From Photorhabdus thracensis (GTDB lineage: Bacteria > Pseudomonadota > Gammaproteobacteria > Enterobacterales > Enterobacteriaceae): a stretch of DNA of 64,000 bases. Numbering within the stretch: position 1 is the first letter of the stretch; each line of letters begins with the position of its first letter. The position numbers and the translations under genes are program-made. The DNA lies in assembly GCF_001010285.1 (NCBI RefSeq), contig NZ_CP011104.1, forward strand, positions 434,001-498,000, in the 5' to 3' direction. This document shows, one piece after another, positions 52,478 through 61,176 of this stretch. The notes under the pieces were generated by a model. That model made no database searches. It was given only the letters and a program-made list of their open reading frames with translations, and had not been told where the DNA came from.

Positions 52478-53389
52478 TTAGGGACTATCCCGACGCCATC
52501 ATACAGTTTAGCGGACCTTTCCCCCTGATTTAGCAGCCTTTTTCTCCACCGTTTTTTCCCACCCTGTTAAAGAACATGCCAACTGGCCCCGACGGGCACT
52601 TTCCCGATGTTAGCGCATTTTTTCCCCGACGTCAGCGCCGGGTTTCGCCCCGCTTTGCCTGCCGGAACCGGGTTTTATTGGGAACCCGTGGCGGCGGTGC
52701 AGCTTGTCTGCGCCGCTGACGCGGGTTGGCCGGGTGCGGGCCGGCGAGGCCCGCAGGTGACGCTGTTCAGCAGGGAAGCCCCTGGGGGCTGCACGGGGCG
52801 GAGATGGCGAGCACGGGGACGAGCAACGAAGCGCAGCGCAGTGCGAGCCGCGCGCAGCCAGTGCAGCGGGGTTGGGGCGGGGGCAATAAACCGCGGCCAG
52901 CTTGCTGGCCTGCCTTCCGGGCTGTTGACCTTAACGGACTGACTGACAACGGTTTAAGGCAGATTTTTGCCTCGGAGCCGCCAGGGAGGGCGGCGACTGC
53001 GGCGGTGGGTTTTGGCACCGCGGCTGACAGCAGCGGGCGCAGCCCGGTGCGCCTCTGGGGCTGAGAAGCTCAACCCGGCGGCCAGCCGCTCACCGTTGTT
53101 GAGGTGGCCGCGCAGCGCCCTGCGGTGGGCGGCGCCGACATAATGTGCCGTTAAGCGTTGTGGGCCGTGCAGGCCCATTTCGCTTAATGCCACATTATGT
53201 TCATTGGGGGCTGACCGGCAACGGTGCTGACAGAGGACGCGACGGCTTAATGCCGGGCGGCCACCATTTACCGCCGGCACGCCGAAGGTCGGCAGGCAGT
53301 CTGTGCGCAGGGACGCGCTCAGTCTGCCTTTCACTGCACTCCACACGCTCACAGGGAACCGGCTAACATTAAGATTGTCCGGCAACACA
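52478..53389. other. GC-rich structured non-coding end of element copy 2
   Basis: Counterpart of 44552-45500. The outer parts are identical, while about 52755-53135 differs by many substitutions and small indels that mostly keep hairpins (for example 52736-52754, 52777-52790, 52958-52971). The boxA-like motif is at 52565-52576. Confidence 0.6.
53139..53199. repeat. 61-bp nested hairpin, copy 2
   Basis: Same as 45250-45310 with one base changed in the loop (GTG-T-AGG to GTG-C-AGG). Confidence 0.8.
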
Positions 53390-53395
53390 GCACGT

Positions 53396-54811
53396 TCAGA
53401 CCGGCTTCGGGCTGTCCGGCTTGTCACTCTCCGCCTGCTTGTCGTCTGGCGTGGCCTGCTTTGACTGCCGTTCTGCCGGGTGGGTCTGCTCATGCACTTG
53501 CTTTAAGTGACCGATGGCCACCCGCGTATAGATTTGCGTCGTCTCCAGTTTCTCATGCCCCAGTATCGCCTGGATGTGCCGGGTGTCCGCGCCGTTCTCC
53601 AGCATCTGGGTTGCCATTGAGTGGCGGAACAGATGACAGGCCCCCGGTTTAGTCAGTTGCGCCTGTTTACGGATGCTGTCGGCGGCTATCCAGGTTAACG
53701 TGCCCTTTGCCAGTCCCCGGCCTTTCCTGGTGATAAACAGGTGTCCACTGTCACCCCGCCGCGTTAACTCGGGCCGGACGCTGAGCCAGCGGCTTAACCA
53801 GTGCAGCGCCTGTTCGCCGATGGGCACCACCCTATCTTTACGGCCTTTACCCTGTCTGACCAGCACCACCCCGCGCCCGAAGTCCACCTCGCTTAACAGC
53901 AGGTTGGCTACTTCCATCCGCCGGATACCGGTACTCCACAGTACTTCAAGGATAGCGCGATTTCTCAGCCCGGTTGGGGTGTTGATATCCGTTGCGGCTA
54001 AGACCGTGTGGGTTTCGTCTTCATTCATCACCTGTGCTGGCAGCCGTTTTTCTTCTCTTGGCAATACCATGTTATCCGTCGGGTTATACAGGATATGGTG
54101 ACGTTGCAACAGCCAGCGGAACCACTGACGTAAGACACTCAGGCGGTCCCGCTGACTGCCCGGGCTGTAGGGCTGGCCGTTCGCTTTACGGGCGCTTCTC
54201 AGCCAGCGCTGGTAACTTTCCAGTAACGGCAGGCTGACCTGCGGTGCCGTCATCACGCCACGCGCTTCGCACCAGTTGACGAACGGCAACAGCCGCTCTT
54301 CATAGGACTCTTGTGTCCGTTCGCTTAAGCCCTGTCCTCGTACGGCTTCCAGCCAGGCGGCCAGATGCTGGCGTAAAGTGGCGAAGCGGGCTGGGATGGC
54401 GTCGGGTTGACCGTGGGTCTCCGTCACCGAGGGACGTTTTTTTCTGTCTGGTGAGGCGAGGGTTGCCGCCGGGCTGGTCGGGATAGCGTGCTGTTGCTGC
54501 AACCAGTCGAACCACAGGCGTAAGGCCCGCAGGCGTCGGCGCTGACTGTCCGGCGGGTAGGGCTGGCCGTTGGCCTTGCGGTATTGGGTCAGATACTGCT
54601 GCCAGTTTGCCAGTAACGGCCCGGTGACCTGAGCGGCGGATATTACGCCCTGTTCCTCGCACCAGCTGACGAACGGCGACAGCCGTTCATGACGGGCGGA
54701 CTGGCTCTTTTGACTCGCCCCCTGCAACAGCAGGTTATCCAGATACGCCTCCAGATGCTGGCGCAGGGTCAGCCGGGCAGGTTCAGATTGACGTTTAACG
54801 GGTGATGACAT
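53396..54811 (-). CDS. Tyrosine recombinase/integrase with duplicated core-binding domain (copy 2)
   Basis: Protein identical to the copy at 45507, with all catalytic residues (Arg297, Lys322, His393, Arg396, His419, Tyr428) and both core-binding domains intact. Both copies therefore look functional. Confidence 0.93.
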   Translation of the reverse strand: MSSPVKRQSEPARLTLRQHLEAYLDNLLLQGASQKSQSARHERLSPFVSWCEEQGVISAAQVTGPLLANWQQYLTQYRKANGQPYPPDSQRRRLRALRLWFDWLQQQHAIPTSPAATLASPDRKKRPSVTETHGQPDAIPARFATLRQHLAAWLEAVRGQGLSERTQESYEERLLPFVNWCEARGVMTAPQVSLPLLESYQRWLRSARKANGQPYSPGSQRDRLSVLRQWFRWLLQRHHILYNPTDNMVLPREEKRLPAQVMNEDETHTVLAATDINTPTGLRNRAILEVLWSTGIRRMEVANLLLSEVDFGRGVVLVRQGKGRKDRVVPIGEQALHWLSRWLSVRPELTRRGDSGHLFITRKGRGLAKGTLTWIAADSIRKQAQLTKPGACHLFRHSMATQMLENGADTRHIQAILGHEKLETTQIYTRVAIGHLKQVHEQTHPAERQSKQATPDDKQAESDKPDSPKPV

Positions 54812-54921
54812 GATGGGATTTCCTGTAGAGAACAGCGGTTAGTGTTATCAGTGTGTGATACATCACTACGGTACGATGGCTTGATTCTTAAGTGGCCGGA
54901 ACAGTCCTTTTCTGTCTGCCC

Positions 54922-55259
54922 CAACTTGCGGACCGCTCAGCCCGGTATTGCTGCGGTCTGGCGTCCATTTCCCGGCCTCCAACTTGGGCCCAACTTGACC
55001 CCAACTTGAGGGCAACTTGCGGTTCAGTCAGTCCAACTTGCGTCGGTCGTATTCCGGGTTTTCGGGTTCTATGATGTACTGGCAGTACGATACGACGGCT
55101 TTTTCTTATTATTGCCGGAACAGTGTTTTTCAACCGTCCCCAACTTGCGAGCCGTTCCTCCCAGTATTGCTGCGGTCTGACGCCGGTTTCCCGCCCTCCA
55201 ACTTGGGCCCAACTTGATCCCAACTTGAGGGCAACTTGCGGTTCAGTCAGTCCAACTTG
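54922..55259. repeat. Phased CAACTTG iterons, putative replication origin (copy 2)
   Basis: Same twelve motifs and spacing as 47033-47370, shifted by 7889 bp. Confidence 0.8.
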
Positions 55260-55271
55260 CGTGAGTCATAT

Positions 55272-58049
55272 TCAGGGTTTTACCGGTTTTTCCGGCGCTG
55301 TCAGGTCAATCAGGCCGCACAGATGGGCTTCTTCTGCGCTGTCGCCGTTCCACAGCAGTTCATACTGCAACAGATGGCCGCGACTGCCGCCGTGGACTAA
55401 CAGATATTCCATGTCGGCCAGTCGCTGACAGTGGACTTTTAACTGGTTATCGCTCCACTGGGTGTAATGGCGGATATCGCGGCGGGTAAAGCGGACCGCG
55501 TTCACCGGGCGTTGCTGCGCTGTCGCCGTCTCTTTCACCATCGCTTGTATCAGCAGTAACAGTTTTCGGGTCTGGGGCGACATTTCATCCAGCGTGCGGC
55601 CTAATATCTCGTGGGCCAGCCGGTTTGCTAAGCTAATATCGTCTTTGGTCACCTCGATATATTCAAGCCGTTTGCCCCGGTGTTCCGCGGTCTTCACCTC
55701 GCGCTGGTGCTGATGCAGCAGGGCGATACTTTGTATCAGGGTGAGATATTTCATGTGGTCGCGTCGGGTGCGGGTTTTATCGCTCATGAACGTTAACTGT
55801 GAGGCATAAGGGTTAACCACATTCAGCGGGCGCAACAGCCGCTGGGCGTTTTGATGCAGTTCGGTGATATATGCCTTTTCATTCTCGGCCAGTAGACCTT
55901 CCAGCGTTTGTTTATGGCGCTGCAAGGCGTGGATAGCTTCGGTCTGCTCCCGCGATTCGTTTACCGTCAGCACCAGACAGCGGTTTAACAGCTCTTCATC
56001 CACATCTATCGCGGTGGTGGTGAGCATCAGCATCACCGGCCCTTTTACCGTGTACTGTTTGGTCACCAGATTCCCGCTGGCGTCATCTTTACCGGTGCTG
56101 GCAATGGTCAGTTCGCCGTCGCTTTGCAACAGTTTGAGCGCATAGGCGGCCTGCCTGACGCCTTCCTCTTCGGCAATGGCTAAGATTTTATGCTGGAGAT
56201 TGGTTTCCCCCAGATAGAACAGACTCTGGCCGGTCATGGCGCTGTATTGCAGCCGTTCTTCTTCCGGTATCAGATTGAGTACCGCATCCATTAAGCTGCT
56301 TTTCCCTGCCGCCGAACTGCTTTGTATCAGCACGGCCAGCGGACGGTCCAGCTTGCGACTGACGGCGGCTAAGTAACCGGCCAGCAGGTTAGTGGATTCG
56401 CCCACCACGCCACAGGCGGCTAAGTCAGCGGTGATGCGTTCACTCAGTTTCGGGTCTTGCAGCAGCGCCAGCGCCGCAGCCCGCTGGTCCTCGCTCAGTT
56501 CGGGAACCGGTGGGGGTTCGGTTTGTTCACTGACGCCGGCCTGTTGACACTGTTCCAGTACCAGCAACACCTGCCCCAGTGCCCGGCGCAGGTCACCTTC
56601 GGCCAGCCCGAGTTCGGTGGCGGCCAGCCGCGCATACCCGCCCCGGCTGCGGGCGCTCATCATGTCCACGCTGTCGGCAAACATCACGCCGCTGTCGGTA
56701 TCAACGACCTGAACATTCACTTTCATCACCGCCGCCCCGGCTTTCACCTGTGACAGGCCCCGGATACCCCACTGTTGTGTGCCCAGCGTCAGGGATATCT
56801 CGCCGTTAGCGCCGGTTTCCCAGACCACATTCGGCATTGACGGCAACGCGGCTATACCGGCGGCTAATGTGCTGACTGTTTCCGGCACCGGAACCGGCTG
56901 ATGTTCAGCCAGTGCGGCCCGCTCTGTTGCAGTGGTGGCCTGTACCTCTGCCGCTTCCTGCATCGGCACGGCACTGTCGAGCAACAACCCGAAGGCCCGT
57001 TCCGGCTCAGCGACCTGACACAGATAGCCGTTGGCATCCATGCCCTCGGGGAACACCACCCGGAACACGGTGATACCGACGGCGGTCAGTTCGGCGGCCA
57101 GTTTTACCGCCGCTTCATTGCCTGCCGGATCATTGTCGTAGGCGATCAAGACCTGCTTAACGCCATGCCGCCGAAACGCCTGCCGCATCTCATCGGTGAA
57201 GCCGTTCACCCCATAGGCGGCGGTGACATGGCGGTGACCGGCCACCCAGAACGACAGGGCGTCGATCAGGGATTCACAGAGGATGACCGTCCCTGAACTG
57301 ATCAGCGCCGGCTCATTCCATATCCCGCCATGTGCGCCGGGAAGGTACAGATGCAGCGGCGTTCCTTTACGTAAACGGTCGGTGATTTTGCGCCCGTAGA
57401 TCTCGCGGATCTGGCCGTTCGGGTCGATAACCGGTATCACCAGCGAACCGGTAAAGTGCTCGTGCCCGCTGTCGCGCATCAGCCCCACGGCCCGAAGACG
57501 GGCGCGGATCTGTGCGCCGGCCTGCACCGCCTTGATGGGCAGGCGATAGGCTAACGTGCGGTTGGCAAAGCCCAGTTTAAACTGGGCGACTAATTCCGGG
57601 TGGTTGAGCCGGCGTTTTTCCAGATAAGCCAGGGCTTCGGGGGCATTCAACAGCGTATGATGGTAGAACCCGACGACCCGACTGAGCAGCGCCTGCCGTC
57701 CGGCGTCATCATCGGCCAGCATGGCGGGTTCATCCGGTTTCACCAGCGGGGCCACCGAGGGGTTATCTCCCAGTATCCCGCGCAACTGTTCCACGGCCCG
57801 GCGCAGACTTAAGCCTTTGGTTTTCATTACCCAGTCCAGCACGGAGCCGCCGGCATCACAGCCAAAACAGTGATAAAGATTTTTTGCCGGTGAGATAACC
57901 ATTGACGGGGTTTTCTCCTGATGGAACGGGCACAGCAGCACGTAATCTTTGCCGCGTTTAAAGAGCTGTCGCCCCTGTTGCTCCACCACGGCGACTAAGG
58001 AGACGGCGGCTTTCAGGTGCTGTAATTCTGCTTCCGGGATGCGTGCCAT
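55272..58049 (-). CDS. DNA primase with CHC2 zinc finger, TOPRIM and C-terminal ATPase (copy 2)
   Basis: 925 residues, identical to the copy at 47383. Start at the ATG at 58049 after AAGGA. Zinc ligands, TOPRIM acids and Walker motifs are all preserved, so neither copy shows decay. Confidence 0.9.
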   Translation of the reverse strand: MARIPEAELQHLKAAVSLVAVVEQQGRQLFKRGKDYVLLCPFHQEKTPSMVISPAKNLYHCFGCDAGGSVLDWVMKTKGLSLRRAVEQLRGILGDNPSVAPLVKPDEPAMLADDDAGRQALLSRVVGFYHHTLLNAPEALAYLEKRRLNHPELVAQFKLGFANRTLAYRLPIKAVQAGAQIRARLRAVGLMRDSGHEHFTGSLVIPVIDPNGQIREIYGRKITDRLRKGTPLHLYLPGAHGGIWNEPALISSGTVILCESLIDALSFWVAGHRHVTAAYGVNGFTDEMRQAFRRHGVKQVLIAYDNDPAGNEAAVKLAAELTAVGITVFRVVFPEGMDANGYLCQVAEPERAFGLLLDSAVPMQEAAEVQATTATERAALAEHQPVPVPETVSTLAAGIAALPSMPNVVWETGANGEISLTLGTQQWGIRGLSQVKAGAAVMKVNVQVVDTDSGVMFADSVDMMSARSRGGYARLAATELGLAEGDLRRALGQVLLVLEQCQQAGVSEQTEPPPVPELSEDQRAAALALLQDPKLSERITADLAACGVVGESTNLLAGYLAAVSRKLDRPLAVLIQSSSAAGKSSLMDAVLNLIPEEERLQYSAMTGQSLFYLGETNLQHKILAIAEEEGVRQAAYALKLLQSDGELTIASTGKDDASGNLVTKQYTVKGPVMLMLTTTAIDVDEELLNRCLVLTVNESREQTEAIHALQRHKQTLEGLLAENEKAYITELHQNAQRLLRPLNVVNPYASQLTFMSDKTRTRRDHMKYLTLIQSIALLHQHQREVKTAEHRGKRLEYIEVTKDDISLANRLAHEILGRTLDEMSPQTRKLLLLIQAMVKETATAQQRPVNAVRFTRRDIRHYTQWSDNQLKVHCQRLADMEYLLVHGGSRGHLLQYELLWNGDSAEEAHLCGLIDLTAPEKPVKP

Positions 58050-58101
58050 AAGTTTGTTCCTTTGAAACCTTGTCAAGACCACTAATATGTTTTATTATGG
58101 C

Positions 58102-58113
58102 ACATATATATGT
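58102..58113. promoter_or_regulatory. Palindrome in the divergent primase/XRE control region (copy 2)
   Basis: ACATATATATGT, same as 50213-50224. Confidence 0.5.
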
Positions 58114-58151
58114 ACTATCGTCAAGTGGATATTAATCAAGGGGGTAAAATC

Positions 58152-58544
58152 ATGAGTCACTCGGTTTACTGGTGCTTATCTATGCCCTTATCTGAACGAC
58201 TCATTGCTTTACGTAAGCAACGTAGCTTATCTCAGCAGGCGATGGCTGATGCTATTGGGATTCATGCTAATAGCTGGAAGAAGTACGAGACAGGGCAGGC
58301 TCAGCCTTCCCTCGATGTATTGAAGAAGATCGCGACTTCGCTGAATGTCAGCACGGACTTTTTGTTATTTGATGAACATGAACGTGTGCCAGTTGATGAA
58401 CTGTCCTTGCAGTTTGAAGCCATCAGCCAGCTTCCTGATGATGAACAGAGTATTGTTCGTGAAGTGCTGGAGAGTTTAATTATCAAGTATCAGTCCCGAC
58501 GTTGGGATTCAGCCAGACAGGCAGCGAAGAAGAAAGAAGAGTAA
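58152..58544 (+). CDS. XRE-family transcriptional regulator (copy 2)
   Basis: 130 residues, identical to the copy at 50263, with the same GGGGGTAAAATC leader. Confidence 0.88.
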   Translation: MSHSVYWCLSMPLSERLIALRKQRSLSQQAMADAIGIHANSWKKYETGQAQPSLDVLKKIATSLNVSTDFLLFDEHERVPVDELSLQFEAISQLPDDEQSIVREVLESLIIKYQSRRWDSARQAAKKKEE

Positions 58545-58622
58545 CGAATAAAGCTAACGCGGATTGCCAGTGCGCCAACACTGACAACCCGCTCACCACA
58601 GCAACTAATAGGAGTAGTCACT

Positions 58623-58946
58623 ATGGCTAAGGCGCATTCTAAAGCAGAAGCGGCAGTAAATAAAGCTGTGAAAACAGAACGTTATTACACGGTGGGCTAT
58701 GTGCCGAACGGGAATAAGGTCAACAACGCCACACCGGCGATACATTTGAAGGGGCTGTGGCTGAGACAGGCGGGGTTTAATACTGGCGGCCAGATTACGG
58801 TGAAGGTGATGGATGGCTGTCTGGTTCTGATTCCTGACAGTGAAGCCACACAACACTATCAGCAGCAATACCAGCGGCAGCAAAGCCAACTTAATGAGAT
58901 TAAGCTGCGGATGCGGGAGATGCTGGCTGAATACAACGCGGGCTAA
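58623..58946 (+). CDS. SymE-like toxin (copy 2)
   Basis: 107 residues, identical to the copy at 50734; AbrB-like SymE core intact. Confidence 0.8.
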   Translation: MAKAHSKAEAAVNKAVKTERYYTVGYVPNGNKVNNATPAIHLKGLWLRQAGFNTGGQITVKVMDGCLVLIPDSEATQHYQQQYQRQQSQLNEIKLRMREMLAEYNAG

Positions 58947-58959
58947 GGGAGAGGATAAA

Positions 58960-59157
58960 ATGAAAGTGGTGATTGAGCATTTGCAGGACATTCAGTTAAC
59001 CCACATTGAAGCGCTGGCCTTGGCCCAACTGGTTAAACGACTGAACTGGGCGGAGATACGCGCCTGTGCCGTGAATGACGAGGAAGCGTATCAGATTAAG
59101 GATGCGATCTCTAAGCTCCAGTCCGCTCTGGCTTACCGTGGGTATTCACCAAGGTAG
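58960..59157 (+). CDS. Small conserved protein of unknown function (copy 2)
   Basis: 65 residues, identical to the copy at 51071; start 13 nt after the SymE-like gene. Confidence 0.72.
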   Translation: MKVVIEHLQDIQLTHIEALALAQLVKRLNWAEIRACAVNDEEAYQIKDAISKLQSALAYRGYSPR

Positions 59158-59168
59158 ATCATAAGAAG

Positions 59169-59196
59169 ACCGGAAGATATCGAAGGATCTTCCGGT
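59169..59196. terminator. Bidirectional hairpin terminator (copy 2)
   Basis: Same CCGGAAGAT/ATCTTCCGG hairpin as at 51280. Confidence 0.78.
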
Positions 59197-59211
59197 TTTG
59201 ATTCGAAATCA

Positions 59212-59685
59212 TTATTGAGTTAAAACATCTAAATCAAAATGTTCTGGTTGGAAACCTCTGTTAACAACAAATTCAAAAAAATCCTCTTTTATTGATTCAA
59301 TGCTTCCATCCCCTGATGAATCAAAAAAATATACTTCATTTTTATATTGAGTCTTCTCTTTTAAAAAACCGTAATAACCACCAGTTTCATCATCACTAAA
59401 AGCAATGAAACCTTGTGGCATTGAGACCATTTCATATTCTTTATTCTTAACAGGTAAATACCACTCACTATTAGGATTAAGAGAGTAAATATTCACGAAT
59501 GCAAAATACCCGGCATTATAATTATTTGAAAAATAAATATATTCATCTGGTAAAGTTCCTCCTACAAGCAACTCTACTTGTTCTATATCCTCCTTACTTG
59601 CCAAATATTCATCTCCTGATAAAAACCAATTTGGTTTGATGCTTTTTACATAATTAACAACTCGTGAGAATTCATGTGTATTCAT
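59212..59685 (-). CDS. SMI1/KNR4 (SUKH)-type immunity protein of cassette B (copy 2)
   Basis: 157 residues, identical to copy 1. Here it follows its toxin by 15 nt, the tight spacing expected of a toxin-immunity pair, so this unit is probably closer to the original arrangement. Confidence 0.8.
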   Translation of the reverse strand: MNTHEFSRVVNYVKSIKPNWFLSGDEYLASKEDIEQVELLVGGTLPDEYIYFSNNYNAGYFAFVNIYSLNPNSEWYLPVKNKEYEMVSMPQGFIAFSDDETGGYYGFLKEKTQYKNEVYFFDSSGDGSIESIKEDFFEFVVNRGFQPEHFDLDVLTQ

Positions 59686-59700
59686 GTTAGTACCAAAATA

Positions 59701-60198
59701 TTAATCGTAAATTAGATGAGGATATATTTGCTCTGCACCTTGTTCTCTTGCTCTATACCACCAATGTAATTTCCTATCCGCATCTCGCATGGCCGGTGTG
59801 ACACCCTGATTAAATTTATTTGGATGTAATGCAGTATTGCCTCTATGAACGTTTGGTAAAACTTCATGGATGGCAGAGCCTGGCATTTGATGAGCATGAT
59901 GTAGATCTGGCGAGCCTAAACCTTTAGGTGTTCTTCCATGCAATCCATTAAATATGTCTTGTTTACTCCAGTCTCCAGATATTCTGACGGGCTTATCATT
60001 CACTCCATAACCAAAACCCGTTTTTGTATTAGGTTTACTGAAATTAGATGATTCTCTGGCGGCTTTACTTGCTGCGATATTGTCCAGAACACGTTGTTTG
60101 ATTACTGGGCATGTTGCCAGCCCCAGAGGATCAACCCATCCGGTGGGATTATGGACATACGAATACGGGTTCGGACCCCCATTTAGCCCGAGCGGGTC
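59701..60198 (-). CDS. Orphan Rhs C-terminal toxin module B (LHH/HNH-type nuclease), partial (copy 2)
   Basis: Same 165 residues as at 51980. Upstream of the DPLGLNGG start the open frame runs on to 60441, but those 80 codons are the antisense of the terminase gene and not Rhs. The Rhs homology begins exactly at the GAC codon 60196-60198. Confidence 0.75.
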   Translation of the reverse strand, partial: DPLGLNGGPNPYSYVHNPTGWVDPLGLATCPVIKQRVLDNIAASKAARESSNFSKPNTKTGFGYGVNDKPVRISGDWSKQDIFNGLHGRTPKGLGSPDLHHAHQMPGSAIHEVLPNVHRGNTALHPNKFNQGVTPAMRDADRKLHWWYRAREQGAEQIYPHLIYD

Positions 60199-61176
60199 AA
60201 AAACAACGAGATTGAAGGTCAGAACGGCACTCGTTTCACGTTTAAAGGTCTTCGCAACAATATTCAAAGCATCAAGTCGATGCATGGCATTAAGATCTGC
60301 TGGGTTGAAGAGGCTCAGACCGTTTCGCAAGATAGTTGGGATATTCTTGGGCCAACTGTACGTGCTAATAAATCCGAAGTCTGGGTTTCTTTCAACCCTC
60401 GCGAGGAAGAGGACCCGACATACAAACTGATGACCCGGCATCAGGAAGATCCCCCTGACGGCGGCGTTATTATTCGAAAAGTTAACTATTGTGATAACGC
60501 CTTTTTCCCTGACGTACTCCGGCAGGAAATGGAATATTGCAAACGCATCGATTATGAAGCGTATGAGCGTATTTGGCTTGGATTACCAAAAGCACTCAGT
60601 GAAGCGGTTATTTTCTCTGGAAAATACCGGGTTGAAGCATTTTCTGATGAGCTATGGCTAGAAGCCGACCGGCTTTTCTATGGAGCTGACTTTGGTTTCG
60701 CTAATGACCCGTCCACACTGGTTCGCTGCTTCATTATTGGTACCAAACTATATATCGAATATGAAGCCTATGGGGTAGGCGTTGAATTAGATGAAATGCC
60801 CCAGTTCTATGATTCGGTGCCGCTTTCTCGTAAATGGCCCATTCATGGGGACAGTAGCCGACCGGAAACTATCAGTTACTTATCACGCCAGGGGTTCGTT
60901 ATCGATGGTGCCACAAAATGGCCGGGGAGCGTTGAGGATGGGATCACTTACCTAAAAGGGTTTGGAGAAATCATTATTCATGAACGCTGTAAGCACATGA
61001 TTGATGAGGCAAGACTCTATTCATACAAGACTGACCGACTGACCGGTGAAGTCCTGCCGGTGGTGCTCGACAAACATAACCATTTATGGGATGCGGTACG
61101 TTATTCGCTGGATGGTTATATCACAGGCAAAAACAACCCACTTCGTATATCTAAAAATCTGTTGGGGCGAATTTAA
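60199..61176 (+). pseudogene. Phage terminase large subunit, 5'-truncated
   Basis: Reading frame open from the junction at 60199 ([27 protein letters not shown]); the first in-frame ATG is 60280. It keeps the ATPase Walker B ([10 protein letters not shown]), [12 protein letters not shown] and the RNase H-like nuclease domain ([50 protein letters not shown]). The N-terminal part with Walker A is replaced by the Rhs cassette, so DNA packaging should be dead. Its stop overlaps the portal start (TAATG). Confidence 0.85.

Larger units (their letters stand above)
52478..59196. mobile_element. Putative integrative element copy 2
   Basis: Same gene order and identical proteins as copy 1. The near-perfect identity of 6.5 kb argues for recent duplication, repeated integration or ongoing gene conversion. 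Confidence 0.7.
52478..60198. repeat. Repeat unit 2: element plus Rhs cassette B (7721 bp)
   Basis: Second copy of the unit described at 44552, joined head-to-tail to the first. It ends with GGGTC, directly fused to the terminase gene at 60199. It lacks the 30-bp duplication and the 168-bp insert. Confidence 0.93.

Noticed and set aside
59701..60441. 246-codon single protein spanning Rhs tail and upstream sequence
   Set aside because: The first 80 codons are the antisense strand of the terminase gene; only the part from 60198 downward is Rhs.
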